DNA of 64,000 bases from Hyphomicrobiales bacterium (GTDB taxonomy: Bacteria > Pseudomonadota > Alphaproteobacteria > Rhizobiales > Beijerinckiaceae): NCBI GenBank assembly GCA_004144595.1, contig SEEM01000014.1, forward strand, positions 46,576 to 110,575, read 5' to 3'. The translations under genes were made by a program, and so were the position numbers. Positions 9,453 to 16,766 of the stretch are shown here, in pieces (within the stretch, counting starts at the first letter, position 1; every line of letters starts with the position of its first letter). The notes under the pieces were generated by a model. The model saw only the letters and a program-made list of their open reading frames with translations, searched no databases and was not told the origin of the DNA.

Positions 9453-9839
9453 ATGGCTCTCGATCCGTCCATGCCGATCCTCGTCGTCGATGACTACCAG
9501 ACGATGGTCCGCATCATCCGTAACCTGCTGAAGCAGCTCGGCTTCGAGAATGTCGACGACGCATCGGACGGCTCGGCCGCGATCTCGAAGATGCGCGACA
9601 AGAAATACGGCCTCGTGATCTCCGACTGGAACATGGAGCCGATGAGCGGCTTCGAACTGCTCCAGAAGGTCCGCGAGGAAACGGCTCTGGCAGAGACGCC
9701 GTTCATCATCGTCACCGCCGAATCGAAGACCGAGAACGTCGTCGCGGCCAAGAAGGCCGGCGTCAGCAACTACATCGTCAAGCCGTTCAACGCGCAGACG
9801 TTGAAGACCAAGATCGAATCGGTCTGCGCTGCGGCCTGA
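9453..9839 (+). CDS. stand-alone CheY-like response regulator receiver
   Basis: The 128-residue protein is a receiver domain only. PILVVDDYQTM supplies the acidic pocket, the phospho-acceptor Asp is in LVISDWNMEP (about residue 57), the switch Thr is in FIIVTAES and the Lys in YIVKPFN. It resembles CheY and other single-domain receivers of alphaproteobacteria, and no output domain is attached. No histidine kinase or chemotaxis gene is in the window, so the partner is unknown. The ATG at 9453 starts directly at the receiver fold; an upstream in-frame extension has no family support. Confidence 0.9.
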   Translation: MALDPSMPILVVDDYQTMVRIIRNLLKQLGFENVDDASDGSAAISKMRDKKYGLVISDWNMEPMSGFELLQKVREETALAETPFIIVTAESKTENVVAAKKAGVSNYIVKPFNAQTLKTKIESVCAAA

Positions 9840-9845
9840 TCGATA

Positions 9846-10715
9846 TCACCAGACCAGATGCGGCATCGCATAGGCCGGGCGATGCGTCTGCCGGCCGAAC
9901 CAGCCGTGACGCTCCTGCCATGACGCTTCCATCAGATCCTGGGCATGGATGCCGGCCAGCACCATGATGCCGGCAGCGCCGAAGGCATCGGCGCCAGCAA
10001 TGTCGGTGCGGATCGCATCGCCGATGGCACAGATCCTGTCGCGGGCGATCGATGTTCCGCGAGCCTTCTCGGCAGCCGCCACCGCCGCCTCGTAGATCGG
10101 ACGGTGCGGCTTGCCGGCATAGATCACCCGGCCGCCGATCTCCTCGTAAGCAAGCGCGACCGACCCGGCACAGGGAATGATATGGCCGCCGCGCTCGACC
10201 ACGAGATCGGGATTGGCGCAGATCAGCGGCAACCCGCGCGCCGCAAACCCGGCCAGCAGGTCGCCATAGGTCGCGGCCGTATCATTCTCGTCGTCGAACA
10301 GGCCTGTGCAGAGCACATAGGCCGCCTCGTCGGGGGAAGTCTCGCGCACGTCGAGCCCGGCGATCAGCGGCAGGTCGCGATCGGGGCCGAGGCGGAACAT
10401 CGGCTCGCCCGCCCGGTCGCGAATCAGCGAGCGGCAGACGTCGCCGGAGGTGACGATCGCATCCCAGGCCTCGCGCGGCACGGCAAAATTATCCAGCTGG
10501 CCGACGATGACATCGGCCGGGCGCGGCGCATTGGTGACGAGGACGACGCTGATGCCGCGCTCGCGCATCCGCATCAGCGCGGCGACCGCGTCGCGATAGG
10601 CGGCGACGCCGTTATGGACGACGCCCCAGACATCGCACAGGCAGAGATCGAAGCGGTCCGCGACCTCGGAGAAGCCCGAAAGCGGAAGGGTGGAAGCGAT
10701 CCCCGATGGCGACAC
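9846..10715 (-). CDS. HAD-superfamily class IIA hydrolase (TIGR01459/NagD-like)
   Basis: Predicted sugar or nucleotide phosphatase of 289 residues. HAD motif I is DLCLCDVWGVVHNG (nucleophile Asp near residue 27), motif II VLVTNAPR, motif III Lys in YAGKPHRPIYEAA and motif IV GDAIRTDIAGADAFG. The cap domain sits between motifs II and III, as in NagD. The start is a GTG at 10715 with GGAG nine bases upstream. It converges on the response regulator with six bases between the stops. The physiological substrate cannot be told from sequence. Confidence 0.9.
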   Translation of the reverse strand: MSPSGIASTLPLSGFSEVADRFDLCLCDVWGVVHNGVAAYRDAVAALMRMRERGISVVLVTNAPRPADVIVGQLDNFAVPREAWDAIVTSGDVCRSLIRDRAGEPMFRLGPDRDLPLIAGLDVRETSPDEAAYVLCTGLFDDENDTAATYGDLLAGFAARGLPLICANPDLVVERGGHIIPCAGSVALAYEEIGGRVIYAGKPHRPIYEAAVAAAEKARGTSIARDRICAIGDAIRTDIAGADAFGAAGIMVLAGIHAQDLMEASWQERHGWFGRQTHRPAYAMPHLVW

Positions 10716-10829
10716 TGTCTCGATCTCCGGCGCTTGATAGGGGAAGAGCGAAGCTCGCCCTTCGACAGAGCCTGATCTAGACGGGATTCGCCGGAAGCGG
10801 AACCGGAGAGCGCAGTAAACGGCCGTGCG

Positions 10830-12311
10830 TCAGGCGCTGGCGCGGCGCAGGACGGACCGGAAGGGCAGCCGCTCCGGGCGGGCCTGCGGGGCCGGCTCGG
10901 GAATGGCAGCGGGATCCTGCGCGAGCCGATCCCGCCCCATCAGCCGCTCGACGATGCTTTCCGGCGGCCGGGAAGGCTCGGCGGGGACCGGCGCCGCCAC
11001 TGGCGTGGGTTCAGGCTCGGCGAAGACCTCGGGCTTGACCGGACGGGGCGGCGAGAAGGCCTGCCCCTGCCCCATCGTGGCGCCGAGCTCGATCATGTCG
11101 GCGGCTGCGGGATTGTCCTCGACCTGGTCCGCCACGAGGCTGATCGAGACGCGCGCCAGCAGGGTTGCGAGATCGCCGGCATCGATATCGCTCTGGACCC
11201 GGCCGTCGAGATGGGCCTGCAGCAATGCGGCCGGCGCCTTCACATAACGGACGCCGCGATCGAACAACGCGCGGGGATCGAGTCGCAGGTCGACGAGCTG
11301 GTCGAGCGCGAAACGCACACCGTTCGCCGACATCGCGCCGAGCAGGCCGAGGCTGGTCGGGTCGAGCTCGCGGAAGACGGCCTGCGGCATTTCGATGACC
11401 AGGTGACCGGTGTGCTCGCGGTATTTGTCGAGAATGCGGGTCAGGGCGGCCAGCGCCCGCGAGGACGTCCAGGTTGCGTTGCTGAAATTGCAGGAGACGA
11501 AGATGCCGCCATCCTTCGAGCCGAGATGGCGCGCGATCGCCAGTGCCCGCGTCAGGACGAGCGCATCAAGCGTCGGCCCGAAGCCGCGCGCCTCGACGGT
11601 CTCGATGAACTCGTGCGGCAGCAGCAGCGTGTTCTCGTCCAGCCGCAAGCGCGCCAGCGCTTCGTAGCCGCAGGTCCGGCGCTGCGGCAGCGACACGATC
11701 GGCTGCAGATGAACTTCAAGCCCGCCTTCGCTCAGCGCCCTGCCGATCAGGGCCGCACGCTCGGCCTCTGCTTCCTCCCGCGCCTTGGCGGCGGCAGCGG
11801 CCCGCTCGGCGGTGAGCTTTTCGGCCCGTTCCCGGCGTACCGCTTCCGGATCAAGCACGACCTCCGGCACGGACGCGGGAAGCGCGGCAGCGGGCTCGGG
11901 CAAGCGGGCGAGGACGGTCTCGTGATCGGAAAGCGTCGTCGCGACCTGATGGATCAGATCGCCGAGCAGGCCAACCTCGGCCGTCAGCTCGTGAATGGCG
12001 GCGCGCGCCGGCGCCGCATCGGCATCGCGCATCGGCATCTGCTGGACGCGCTCCGACAGGGCGTCGAGCCGGATGGCATTGGTAGCGAGCCGGACCTTGA
12101 CCTCGCCGAGCCCGGCCATGGCCTGCTCGTGCCGGGCCAGGCCGCGACGCTCGAAAGCGCGCATCGACAGCATGACACCGGCCCCGGACGCCAGCAGGCC
12201 GAGCGCCGCACCGAGCCCGCCCGGAAGCAGGATCGCGACAGCGGCTCCGGCCGACAGGCCGGTCACGGCGCCGGCGAGCGGATGCAGGGCTTTCAGGCGG
12301 GCAGATGCCAC
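10830..12311 (-). CDS. membrane-anchored EAL-domain protein, probably catalytically inactive
   Basis: The 493-residue protein has two hydrophobic N-terminal segments (about residues 10-50), a coiled-coil linker rich in Ala/Glu/Arg (to about 200) and a c-di-GMP phosphodiesterase-type EAL domain (about 205-440), then a Pro-rich tail. The EAL signature is intact (GYEALARL), as are the Asn in CNFSN and the Glu in LVIEMPQ. The metal-binding DDFG motif is replaced by LDQLVDL, the KID Lys-Asp by KAP, and AEGVE by ADQVE. It therefore probably senses c-di-GMP or a partner rather than hydrolysing the dinucleotide. GTG start at 12311. Confidence 0.82.
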   Translation of the reverse strand: MASARLKALHPLAGAVTGLSAGAAVAILLPGGLGAALGLLASGAGVMLSMRAFERRGLARHEQAMAGLGEVKVRLATNAIRLDALSERVQQMPMRDADAAPARAAIHELTAEVGLLGDLIHQVATTLSDHETVLARLPEPAAALPASVPEVVLDPEAVRRERAEKLTAERAAAAAKAREEAEAERAALIGRALSEGGLEVHLQPIVSLPQRRTCGYEALARLRLDENTLLLPHEFIETVEARGFGPTLDALVLTRALAIARHLGSKDGGIFVSCNFSNATWTSSRALAALTRILDKYREHTGHLVIEMPQAVFRELDPTSLGLLGAMSANGVRFALDQLVDLRLDPRALFDRGVRYVKAPAALLQAHLDGRVQSDIDAGDLATLLARVSISLVADQVEDNPAAADMIELGATMGQGQAFSPPRPVKPEVFAEPEPTPVAAPVPAEPSRPPESIVERLMGRDRLAQDPAAIPEPAPQARPERLPFRSVLRRASA

Positions 12312-12461
12312 GGCAGCGCTCGCGCTAGGGTTGAGAAAATCGGAAGGTCAACGAATCACGGTCTCGAACCGCAGATTAACCTTGCCGGCGCGGTTAAGCG
12401 AGCGACGCGCCTCATTTCCGCCACAGCCAGCTTCCGTGCCGGCCGCCCCTGCCGCCTGCCG

Positions 12462-14222
12462 CTATGGCTTGCTCAGACCGAGCGCCGTCAGGACCTTGTC
12501 GATCACCGGCTCGGAAAACCCCCTCCGCTGGAAAAAAGCGCGGGGGTCCTGCCCGAAAAGCGGGGTCTTCTCGACGAGCTGCGCGATCGACTTCGCCTGC
12601 TTCTGCGGATCGTTTTCCGCGGCCGCCTTGAGCGCCTGGCCGAGCAGGCTGAGCGGGCTCGTGTCCGCGGCCAGCATTCCGGCATAGCCTTCCGACGCTT
12701 TTCCCGCCCCGACCAGATAGGCTCCGAGGAATGCATAGAAGTCGTAGCGCGGCGGGCGGGCCACGCTCAGCGAGATCGCACGCTCCAGCAGGGGCAGCCC
12801 TTCGAGGGGGCGATCGAGCCGGACGTAAAGCGCCCCGACATCAGCCAGGATCTCCGGATCATAGGGATTGCGGGCCTGCGCCTCGCGGCCCATCTGGATC
12901 GCCTCGTCGGTCGCGCCGCGCAGCAACAGCACCTTCATCAGCGCCTGATAGGCGCGCGCACCCGACGGGGCGAGACGGACCGCCGTCAGGGCGGCCGCCA
13001 GTGAGCGGTCGAGTGGCGGCAGGATCCGATCCGCGTCACTCAGCGCGGCATCGCCCTCAGGGGACTGGACGACCATCCCGTGCTCACCGAGCGTCATGAT
13101 CGCGAGATGGGCCCAGGCCGGGTAGAAACCCGGATCCTGCTCGACGAGCTGGGCCAGACAGAGCCGGGCGGCCAGATGCATCTCAGGCAGCATGGAGCGA
13201 CGCGCGTCGAAGGCCTTCAGGATGCAGCGCATCGCCGAGGACGCCGTGAACTGGCGCGCATCGGCGGGGATGATGCCGAAAGGCTCGGTCAAGCGCGTCG
13301 CCAGCCGCCTCGCCATCTCGGCCAGATCGCTTTCCTGCAGCGTCGCGAGCGAGGAGCGGCTCGACGAGGTCGTCCAGACGATGCGCCCGTCCCTCACCGA
13401 GCGCAGCCGGGCGAGCCCCACGGCCCCGCCATCCAGGCCCTGGGCATCGATCTCGATGACATAATCGACCTCGTCCGCGAGGGTGGCGTCCGGCAGAGGC
13501 GCCTTCATGGTCACGAGATCGTCGAAACGCGCCATGGCATCGACAAGCAGGGCCGAGAAGCGCCGCAGGACCGCGGCGAGACTGGCATCGGAAGGGGGAT
13601 TGGAAGGGATGATCGCGACACGTAGGAGACGCGGCGTCGCCGCCTCGTGCGAGATGCCCGCGGCCTGCTCGGTCGTCGCGGATTTGCCTCCGTCCGGCGC
13701 CGCCGGCACACGCCCGGGACCCAGATACCACCAGCCCAGCGCGAGAAGCCCCAGCGCCAGGGCAGCGAGGCTGAGGCCCGTCCAGCGGCGGGCCGTACGC
13801 CCGTCCCGCTCCGGCGCATCATCAGCGGCTTCGGTATCGATCCGGCTGCCCTCGCCCCCGAACCAGGTAAAGACCGGGACATAGCCGCCGACCGGCATCG
13901 AGATCTGCACGGGGTCGCCGCGGCCTTCGCCGGCATAGTACTGCGCCAGCGCCCGCCTCAGCCGGCCGGCCTCGACGCGAACGATCGGGTCGAGCTGGGG
14001 ATTGAAGTCGGCGGGACGGCCGAGACCTTCGACCGCGATCGTATAGCCTTTCAGCTCGACGGCGCGGCCCTCGACCGTGCGTTCGACAACGAAATTCAGA
14101 AACGCCGAGAGCTGGGGCGCGGCGCGAAAGGCGTCCGATACGAGGACGCGGTCGAGACCCGCGCGAATGATCGCCGCGGCCCGCACATCCAGCCGTCCAG
14201 GATCATCAGCGCCTTCCGTCAT
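12462..14222 (-). CDS. winged-helix / transmembrane / TPR regulator-like protein
   Basis: The 586-residue protein has an N-terminal DNA-binding-like domain (about residues 12-115; SAFLNFVVERTVEG, DPIVRVEAGRLRRAL, PVGGYVPVF) of the type found in alphaproteobacterial ToxR/CadC-like or cyclase-associated proteins. One membrane helix follows (about 148-168), then a TolB-N-like periplasmic domain (RVAIIPSNPPSD) and C-terminal TPR-like helices (about 330-560) with repeated Ala/Leu patterns. This architecture suggests a membrane-bound transcription factor with an external sensing or scaffolding part; no cyclase catalytic domain is present. ATG at 14222 preferred over GTG at 14249. Target genes unknown. 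Confidence 0.75.
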   Translation of the reverse strand: MTEGADDPGRLDVRAAAIIRAGLDRVLVSDAFRAAPQLSAFLNFVVERTVEGRAVELKGYTIAVEGLGRPADFNPQLDPIVRVEAGRLRRALAQYYAGEGRGDPVQISMPVGGYVPVFTWFGGEGSRIDTEAADDAPERDGRTARRWTGLSLAALALGLLALGWWYLGPGRVPAAPDGGKSATTEQAAGISHEAATPRLLRVAIIPSNPPSDASLAAVLRRFSALLVDAMARFDDLVTMKAPLPDATLADEVDYVIEIDAQGLDGGAVGLARLRSVRDGRIVWTTSSSRSSLATLQESDLAEMARRLATRLTEPFGIIPADARQFTASSAMRCILKAFDARRSMLPEMHLAARLCLAQLVEQDPGFYPAWAHLAIMTLGEHGMVVQSPEGDAALSDADRILPPLDRSLAAALTAVRLAPSGARAYQALMKVLLLRGATDEAIQMGREAQARNPYDPEILADVGALYVRLDRPLEGLPLLERAISLSVARPPRYDFYAFLGAYLVGAGKASEGYAGMLAADTSPLSLLGQALKAAAENDPQKQAKSIAQLVEKTPLFGQDPRAFFQRRGFSEPVIDKVLTALGLSKP

Positions 14223-14403
14223 CGGGGTCCGTTCGGTTTTCGCCCCCACGAGCGGGGAGTCTACGCCATCGGCGACGCTACGTCACCCGCAGCCGGTTTC
14301 GTGCCGCCATCCGCAAGACGCAGCCGTGAGCCGCCATGATGGCGATTTACAGGCCGCTGGCTCCTGCTAGCTTTAACCAAGGTTAATCCACAGGGGCCTT
14401 CGC

Positions 14404-15750
14404 ATGACGTCCGCATCATCCGCCACCGCCACCGCCACACCGAACGATCTCGAAGCCTATTGGATGCCGTTTACGGCCAACCGGTCGTTCAAGAAGGACC
14501 CGCGCATGATCGCGCGCGCCGAGGGCATGTTCTACTACACGCCGGAGAACAAGCCGGTCATGGACGGCACGGCGGGCCTGTGGTGCTGCAATGCCGGGCA
14601 TGCCCGCGAGCCGATCATCCAGGCAATCCAGGCTCAGGCGCGCGATCTCGATTACGCCCCCTCCTTCCAGTACGGGCACCCCAAGGTCTTCGCCGCTGCG
14701 GCTCGCATCGCGGCCCTGGCGCCGGGCGATCTCGACCATGTCTTCTTCGCCGGCTCCGGCTCGGAGGCCGCGGATTCGGCGCTCAAGATCGCGCTCGCCT
14801 ACTGGAACATCTCCGGCAAGGGCTCGAAAACCCGGCTGATCGGCCGCGAGCGCGGCTATCACGGCGTCGGCTTCGGCGGCATCTCGGTCGGCGGCATGGT
14901 CAACAACCGCAAGTTCTTCGGCGGACTTTTGACCGGCACCGACCACCTCGCCCATACCTATGACCGCGAAAAGCAGGCCTTCAGCAAGGGCGAGCCGGAC
15001 TACGGCGCGCATTTCGCGGATGACCTCGAGCGCATCGTCGCGCTCCACGACGCCTCGACCATCGCTGCCGTGATCGTCGAGCCCATGGCCGGCTCGACCG
15101 GCGCGCTGCCGCCGCCGAAGGGCTATCTCAAGCGCCTGCGCGAGATCTGCGACAAGCACGGCATCCTGTTGATCTTCGACGAAGTCATCACCGGCTTCGG
15201 GCGACTGGGCTTCGCCTTCGCCGCCGAGCGCTACGGCGTGATTCCGGACATGATCACCTTCGCCAAGGGCGTGACCTCCGGAACCGTGCCGATGGGCGGC
15301 GTGATCGTGCGCAAGCATATCTACGACGCCTTCATGGGCGGCCCGGACAACGTCATCGAGCTGTTCCACGGCTACACCTATTCGGGCCATCCGCTGGCGG
15401 CCGCCGCCTGCCTGGCCACGCTCGACATCTATCGCGACGAGGGCCTGTTCGAGCGGGCGCGCGCCATGGAAGGCGCCTGGGCCGATGCGGTGATGAGCCT
15501 GAAGGGTGAGCCGAACGTGGTCGACATCCGCACGCTTGGCATCGTCGGGGCCGTCGACCTCGCGCCGCGTGCCGATGGCGTGGGCAAGCGTGCGTTCGAG
15601 GCGATGGACCGCCTCTTCCGCGAGGAAGGCCTGATGGTGCGGACGGCAGCCGACACCCTCGCCTTTTCGCCCCCGCTGATCATCACGGAAAGCCAGATCG
15701 AAGAACTGATCGGCAAGCTGCGCCGGGCGATCCGGGCGGTCGCGAACTGA
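14404..15750 (+). CDS. class III omega-amino-acid:pyruvate aminotransferase
   Basis: PLP-dependent transaminase of 448 residues, most like beta-alanine/omega-amino-acid:pyruvate aminotransferases. Evidence: WMPFTANRSFK near the N-terminus, the cofactor loop SGSEAADSALK (about residue 118), YHG, the PLP Asp in IFDEVITGFGR (about 262) and the Schiff-base Lys in ITFAKGVTSG (about 291). It would move an amino group from an omega-amino acid or amine to pyruvate, giving alanine and a semialdehyde. It stands alone on the plus strand. A TTAACC/GGTTAA inverted repeat at 14373-14386 precedes it. Exact donor specificity is not evident. Confidence 0.9.
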   Translation: MTSASSATATATPNDLEAYWMPFTANRSFKKDPRMIARAEGMFYYTPENKPVMDGTAGLWCCNAGHAREPIIQAIQAQARDLDYAPSFQYGHPKVFAAAARIAALAPGDLDHVFFAGSGSEAADSALKIALAYWNISGKGSKTRLIGRERGYHGVGFGGISVGGMVNNRKFFGGLLTGTDHLAHTYDREKQAFSKGEPDYGAHFADDLERIVALHDASTIAAVIVEPMAGSTGALPPPKGYLKRLREICDKHGILLIFDEVITGFGRLGFAFAAERYGVIPDMITFAKGVTSGTVPMGGVIVRKHIYDAFMGGPDNVIELFHGYTYSGHPLAAAACLATLDIYRDEGLFERARAMEGAWADAVMSLKGEPNVVDIRTLGIVGAVDLAPRADGVGKRAFEAMDRLFREEGLMVRTAADTLAFSPPLIITESQIEELIGKLRRAIRAVAN

Positions 15751-15759
15751 GCCGATCTC

Positions 15760-15855
15760 CGTCATTGCGAGCGCAGCGAAGCAATCCAGGGCCGCAGGCC
15801 GAACGCCTCACCCTACACTCTTGAATTGCTTTGTGGCTGCGTCTCGCAACGACGG
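15760..15855. repeat. paired inverted repeat, family A, copy 1 (left frame of the GIY-YIG gene)
   Basis: A forward arm at 15760-15790 (CGTCATTGCGAGCGCAGCGA then AGCAATCCAGG) is followed by an inverted, more degraded arm at 15821-15855. The pair could fold into a long hairpin, like a REPIN/BIME. The forward arm matches the inverted arm at 16202-16233, beyond the GIY-YIG gene, with one mismatch in about 31 positions. Further pairs occur at 20241-20343 and 41811-41910. Confidence 0.8.
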
Positions 15856-15897
15856 AAAGAGCCGGAGAAGGGAAAGCGCGAGCCGGCAGTCCATATC

Positions 15898-16164
15898 ATG
15901 GCGAGCAGGCGCAACGGCACGCTGTATGTCGGCGTCGCCTCCAATTTCGGCGAGCGCATTTGGCAACACCGAACCGGAGCCGCTCCGGGTTTCACCCGCC
16001 GTTACGGTTGCAAGCTCCTCGCTTGGTACGAACGTCACGAGCGTATGGACGAGGCGATTACGCGAGAAAAACAGATCAAAGCCGGCTCGCGCGCCAAGAA
16101 ACTGGCCTTGATAGAGACGATGAACCAAGGCTGGCGCGACCTCTACGAGGATCTGGCGCTTTAA
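15898..16164 (+). CDS. GIY-YIG nuclease domain protein, uncertain or decayed 5' end
   Basis: Small GIY-YIG family protein (UvrC-like nuclease fold, COG2827 type). Visible are LYVGV as the YIG half, the Arg of the helix in ERIWQHR, the family stretch [15 protein letters not shown] and the catalytic Glu in TREKQIK. The first strand (normally YVYIL) reads AVHIM and lies upstream of the ATG at 15898; the only other in-frame start is a TTG at 15826, inside the repeat arm. At the position where relatives start, the codon before CCG GCA GTC reads GAG, so the start may have been lost. Family-A inverted repeats bracket it. Activity is doubtful. Confidence 0.7.
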   Translation: MASRRNGTLYVGVASNFGERIWQHRTGAAPGFTRRYGCKLLAWYERHERMDEAITREKQIKAGSRAKKLALIETMNQGWRDLYEDLAL

Positions 16165-16201
16165 CCAGCGGCCCAGACTCGAAGCGATCGTGCTCTACGC
16201 C

Positions 16202-16233
16202 CCTGGATTGCTTCGCTGTGCTCGCAATGACGG
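16202..16233. repeat. inverted arm of repeat family A, copy 2 (right frame of the GIY-YIG gene)
   Basis: A single inverted arm CCTGGATTGCTTCGCTGTGC followed by TCGCAATGACGG. Its reverse complement matches 15760-15790 with one difference, so the two arms frame the GIY-YIG gene as terminal inverted repeats about 475 bases apart. It lies between the GIY-YIG stop and the convergent deformylase-like gene. Confidence 0.8.
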
Positions 16234-16256
16234 CGAGCTGCGGCGCTCGACGACAA

Positions 16257-16751
16257 TTAACCGCGCCGGAGCTTGTTGTAGCGGGCGATCAGCCTGTCGC
16301 GCTTGAGCCGCGACAGGCGGTCTATCCAGAAGACGCCGTCGAGCTGGTCGATCTCGTGCTGATGGCAGACCGCCAGCAGGCCGTCCGCCTCCTCGACATG
16401 CTCGCCGCCGTCGAGGTCGCGATAGCGCACCTTCACGCGGGCGTGGCGCTCCAACTCGTCGGTGACGCCCGGCATCGAGACACTGCCCTCGACATGGCAG
16501 AGGGTCTCGCGCGAGACCGAGTCCAGCACGGGATTGACGTAGGTCCGGACATCGCCCTGCTTCAGCTCCAGCACCACCAGCCGCAGGAGCACGCCGACAT
16601 GCGGCGCAGTGATGCCGATGCCGGGCGCCTCTCGCATGGTGTCGAGCAGATCGGCGGCAAGCTCGCGCAGATCGGCATCGAAGTGCATGACCGCGGTGGC
16701 GGCCACGCGCAGGCGCGGGTCGGGGAAGCGGAGGATCGGCCGGATGGCCAT
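16257..16751 (-). CDS. peptide deformylase-like protein lacking metal ligands
   Basis: The 164-residue protein has the deformylase fold by sequence: [15 protein letters not shown] start, motif 1 as [11 protein letters not shown], motif 2 and motif 3. True deformylases bind Fe/Zn through Cys of EGCLS and both His of HEXDH. Here motif 2 reads EGSVS (Cys to Ser) and motif 3 reads [10 protein letters not shown], so the second metal His is Gln. Both changes are clear in the DNA. It should not deformylate nascent proteins in the usual way; the housekeeping def is presumably elsewhere. It starts 15 bases after the FadJ stop and is probably cotranscribed with the beta-oxidation genes. Function unknown. 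Confidence 0.85.
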   Translation of the reverse strand: MAIRPILRFPDPRLRVAATAVMHFDADLRELAADLLDTMREAPGIGITAPHVGVLLRLVVLELKQGDVRTYVNPVLDSVSRETLCHVEGSVSMPGVTDELERHARVKVRYRDLDGGEHVEEADGLLAVCHQHEIDQLDGVFWIDRLSRLKRDRLIARYNKLRRG

Positions 16752-16766
16752 GGTGACCCCGACCGC

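Noticed and set aside
14373..14386. TTAACC-AA-GGTTAA palindrome as a CtrA box
   Set aside because: The spacing between TTAA cores is six, not the seven of the CtrA consensus; kept only as a remark in the aminotransferase entry.
15826..16164. Longer GIY-YIG protein from a TTG at 15826
   Set aside because: The extra N-terminus is translated repeat-arm sequence and does not fit the family; reported as an uncertain start instead.
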